Shown here: positions 61,980 to 64,000 of the stretch, one piece after another
How positions within the stretch are numbered: position 1 is the first letter of the stretch
How the letters are laid out: each line of letters opens with the position of its first letter
NCBI GenBank assembly: GCA_016802295.1
Contig: JAESIW010000020.1
Location: forward strand, 4,069,710 to 4,133,709
From: Brachionus rotundiformis
Taxonomy: Eukaryota > Rotifera > Eurotatoria > Ploima > Brachionidae
Reading direction: 5' to 3'
Length of the DNA: 64,000 nucleotides
Translations under genes and position numbers: made by a program
Notes under the pieces: model-generated
What the model saw: only the letters and a program-made list of their open reading frames with translations
The model's database searches: none
What the model was told of the DNA's origin: nothing

Positions 61980-62868
61980 TTAATCGGCAATATAAATCAT
62001 TTGGTGTCTTTGAAGCAAATCAATATCTTTTTCCAAAGCTTTCATTTCATTTTCAAGTTTTTCTTTTTTCATTTTTTTTGGTAAAGTATCAATCATCACA
62101 CTCAATGACAAATAAGCATGATGAAGTTCATCCCAATTTTTTTTCAATCCTTGTAGAATAGCCTCTCTTTCCTCAGCAGACATTGTTCTCATAGCTCCTT
62201 TTTTAAAATACTCTTGCATATAAGCTTCGTATTCAGCTCTTGCTCTTGCTCTTTCTTCGTTTCGCTCAATAATATAAGTTGGAACAGTACCAAAAGTCTA
62301 AATATTTAGCAAAAACATTTTAAATACAAAAAATAATTTCAAAATTACTTTCTTTTTGACATAGACTGGTTCTAGGCCACTAGGTTCAAGCTTAAATTTA
62401 TCTCCCTTTCGAGTATCGACAGCATTTTTTTCTGGTTTTCTGGGAACAGCCATTATTGAATCAACGGCATTTTGAGATATGAAATTTTTATTTGTCTTTA
62501 TACCTAAAAGTGGTCTGTCCTTCGCTGGATCTGGTAAACTTGGTTTGACGTGTTCGTTAATGCGACCATTTTTTTGGGCTTCGGGAAGTTTAGGCTCTTT
62601 TGCATGGGCTTTTAAGTATTCAGTTGGTTTTGGTAATGGCTCCTTAGCATAGCCCATAGTTCTATGATCCTGTTTAACTTTTTTAATTTCATCTTTTGCT
62701 GTTTCTTTAAATTTTGACTCGTATCTTCAAAATGACCGACTTTAAGTAATTCACAAGTAAAAGTAACAAAAATAAAGTCGCTAACCTTGGTGGTTTTGGT
62801 GGAATTACTTTTTCTTGAGGTATCAAATTGTAGATACTCTCTTCTTGTTGATATTGATTAGAAGGCAT
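61980..62868 (-). CDS. ENKUR: Enkurin (ciliary microtubule inner protein)
   Basis: Three exons: 62868-62786, 62724-62349, 62297-61980; 258 residues against about 256 in human. The start has the family's SIYNLIP, then PPKPPRYESKFK, HRTMGYAKEPLPKPTEYLK, GIKTNKNFISQNAVDSIM, GDKFKLEPSGLEPVYVKKK. The C-terminal enkurin domain follows (about 160-258): EEREAILQGLKKNWDELHHAYLSLSV, TLPKKMKKEKLENEMKALE, QMIYIAD. Enkurin is an adaptor in motile cilia and sperm flagella, found inside doublet microtubules, and binds calmodulin and TRPC channels. Presence implies motile cilia in this organism. The three proline-rich stretches that recruit SH3 partners in mammals are partly kept (PLPKPTEYL, KPSLPDPAKD). Confidence 0.95.
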
Positions 62869-64000
62869 CCTAATAATAATATATCTAATTTAAATCTATT
62901 AATGATTATAGTAATCTTTTCCAATTATTTAAAATTCTTTGAATATAAAAAAAGTTTAATTTTTTTATGATTTATTTAATAATTTTGTTTCCATAGATAC
63001 AGAATTTTAAACCTCGTTTTTTAAGTTGTTAAAAATAAAAACTAGAATTAAGTAAAAGCAAAAAGTCCAAAATAAAATTCAAAATTTTATTTATATGCAC
63101 TCAATATTTGAAAAATATATGCTGTAACCAGGTTAGTTGGGATTTGTGTAACAAGAATTATGCTTGATTTTATTTCACATATTTTAGAGGAATTAACATT
63201 CTAAGAATTTGATGAAACAAAAAATTTAAAAAAATTTATTATGAGACGAAAATTAAATCGAGATTCAAACAGCTAAAACTGCAAGAATAAAATTTTCTCA
63301 TTTAAAAAAATTAATTGAATTATTTGATTTGTAAACAAAAATTTATTAATTTTAATTTCAAAAAATTAGTTCACATTTATTGATTTGTTAAATTAACGAT
63401 ACTTATTCAAACGGTAAAGATTACTCTTTTTCTATACATTTTCTATTTTTGAAAACAAAAATAAAATAATTTATAAATAGATTGATAGATTTTTATTTGA
63501 TAGTTTGATTTAATATAATTTTTTTTTTGATTGATACGCCGAAAAATTAATAATGTTATAGCAGTGGATATATGAACTCTGTTTTGACTTAACTTTTTAC
63601 ATCCAAAAAAATGAATGATTATCTATTAATCCTTTAAAATCTTAAACAGTCATCTTACTTTCCAGAAATATAGACTTATCAATAAATTTGAATAATTTTA
63701 TATTTTAATATTTTCGTAGAGTTGATTTTTTAAATTTATTAAAAAAAGGAAGTTTTCTTCCTTTGCTTGATTTTACTAAAATGACTAAAAATGTATCTAA
63801 AAAAAGTTTAGCCCAGTTCTTTTTAGTTAAGTTTGTCCAGTGTGTTCAAAAGTTTAATAAATCAACTCAAGCTTAAAAGCTTAAAATTTTTAAAATAATT
63901 TTTTAATATCTAATTAATTTTTTTTCGAAATTAAAATGTTATGTTTTCATATTAACAAAAATATTTATTTACATAAAATTTCTTAAAAATATATTTCGCT
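62869..64000. other. Right-end flank, enkurin promoter side
   Basis: About 1.1 kb of A/T-rich DNA to the window edge; no gene, RNA or repeat recognised. Confidence 0.6.

Noticed and set aside
1..64000. Search for tRNA, rRNA, spliced-leader RNA and CRISPR arrays
   Set aside because: No T-arm/anticodon pattern, rRNA-like stretch, repeated spacer array or other structured RNA was found by eye; a covariance-model scan would be needed to exclude small RNAs.

Overview
The window is nuclear DNA of a small, intron-rich animal genome. It is very AT-rich (about three quarters A/T by eye), introns are mostly 45-70 bases with GT-AG ends, and intergenic DNA is close to featureless A/T. The gene set (actin, RBFOX, wide awake/ANKFN1, RASSF, C1GALT1) is bilaterian. 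Enkurin and a TEDC1-like gene imply cilia or centrioles with triplet microtubules. Low GC, tiny introns and these genes together would suit a spiralian such as a monogonont rotifer, but that placement is inference. Gene models below were assembled by hand from splice signals, reading frame and remembered family conservation; every multi-exon model closes in frame.

Layout. 1-200: last exon of a bZIP factor (+). 2460-3892: pyrimidine-nucleotide mitochondrial carrier (-). 5912-7663: single-exon LRR receptor-like protein (-). 9229-13469: FERM protein with C-terminal membrane anchor (-). 16550-17680: actin (-), with TATA and CArG boxes upstream. 17.7-24.6 kb: long divergent spacer. 24597-27632: RBFOX splicing factor (+). 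28771-29955: N-terminal RASSF (-). 32173-32880: orphan four-helix membrane protein (+). 33984-36235: MFSD4-like transporter (+). 39363-48003: wide awake/ANKFN1 in 15 exons (+). 48791-49984: core 1 galactosyltransferase (+). 50221-53419: PDPR (-). 53795-55627: TEDC1-like (-). 56467-57585: an unrecognised acidic/basic repeat protein (+). 57928-60216: VPS45 (-). 60742-61218: ribosomal protein L37a (+). 61980-62868: enkurin (-).

Genes are independent units with their own spacers; there is no operon. From 48.8 kb onward they are packed as alternating convergent and divergent pairs 240-850 bases apart, while 1-40 kb is sparse. Roles cover transcription and splicing control (bZIP, RBFOX), cytoskeleton and polarity (actin, FERM, RASSF, wake), mitochondria (SLC25, PDPR), secretory pathway (C1GALT1, VPS45), cilia/centrioles (TEDC1, enkurin) and translation (RPL37A).

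Most notable: TGCATG sites sit on and just downstream of the weak 5' splice site of the 93-base RRM exon of RBFOX, as expected for autoregulated skipping; a repeat protein whose exon borders coincide with its repeat unit; and several decayed non-LTR retrotransposon fragments. No tRNA, rRNA, CRISPR array or intact mobile element was found.
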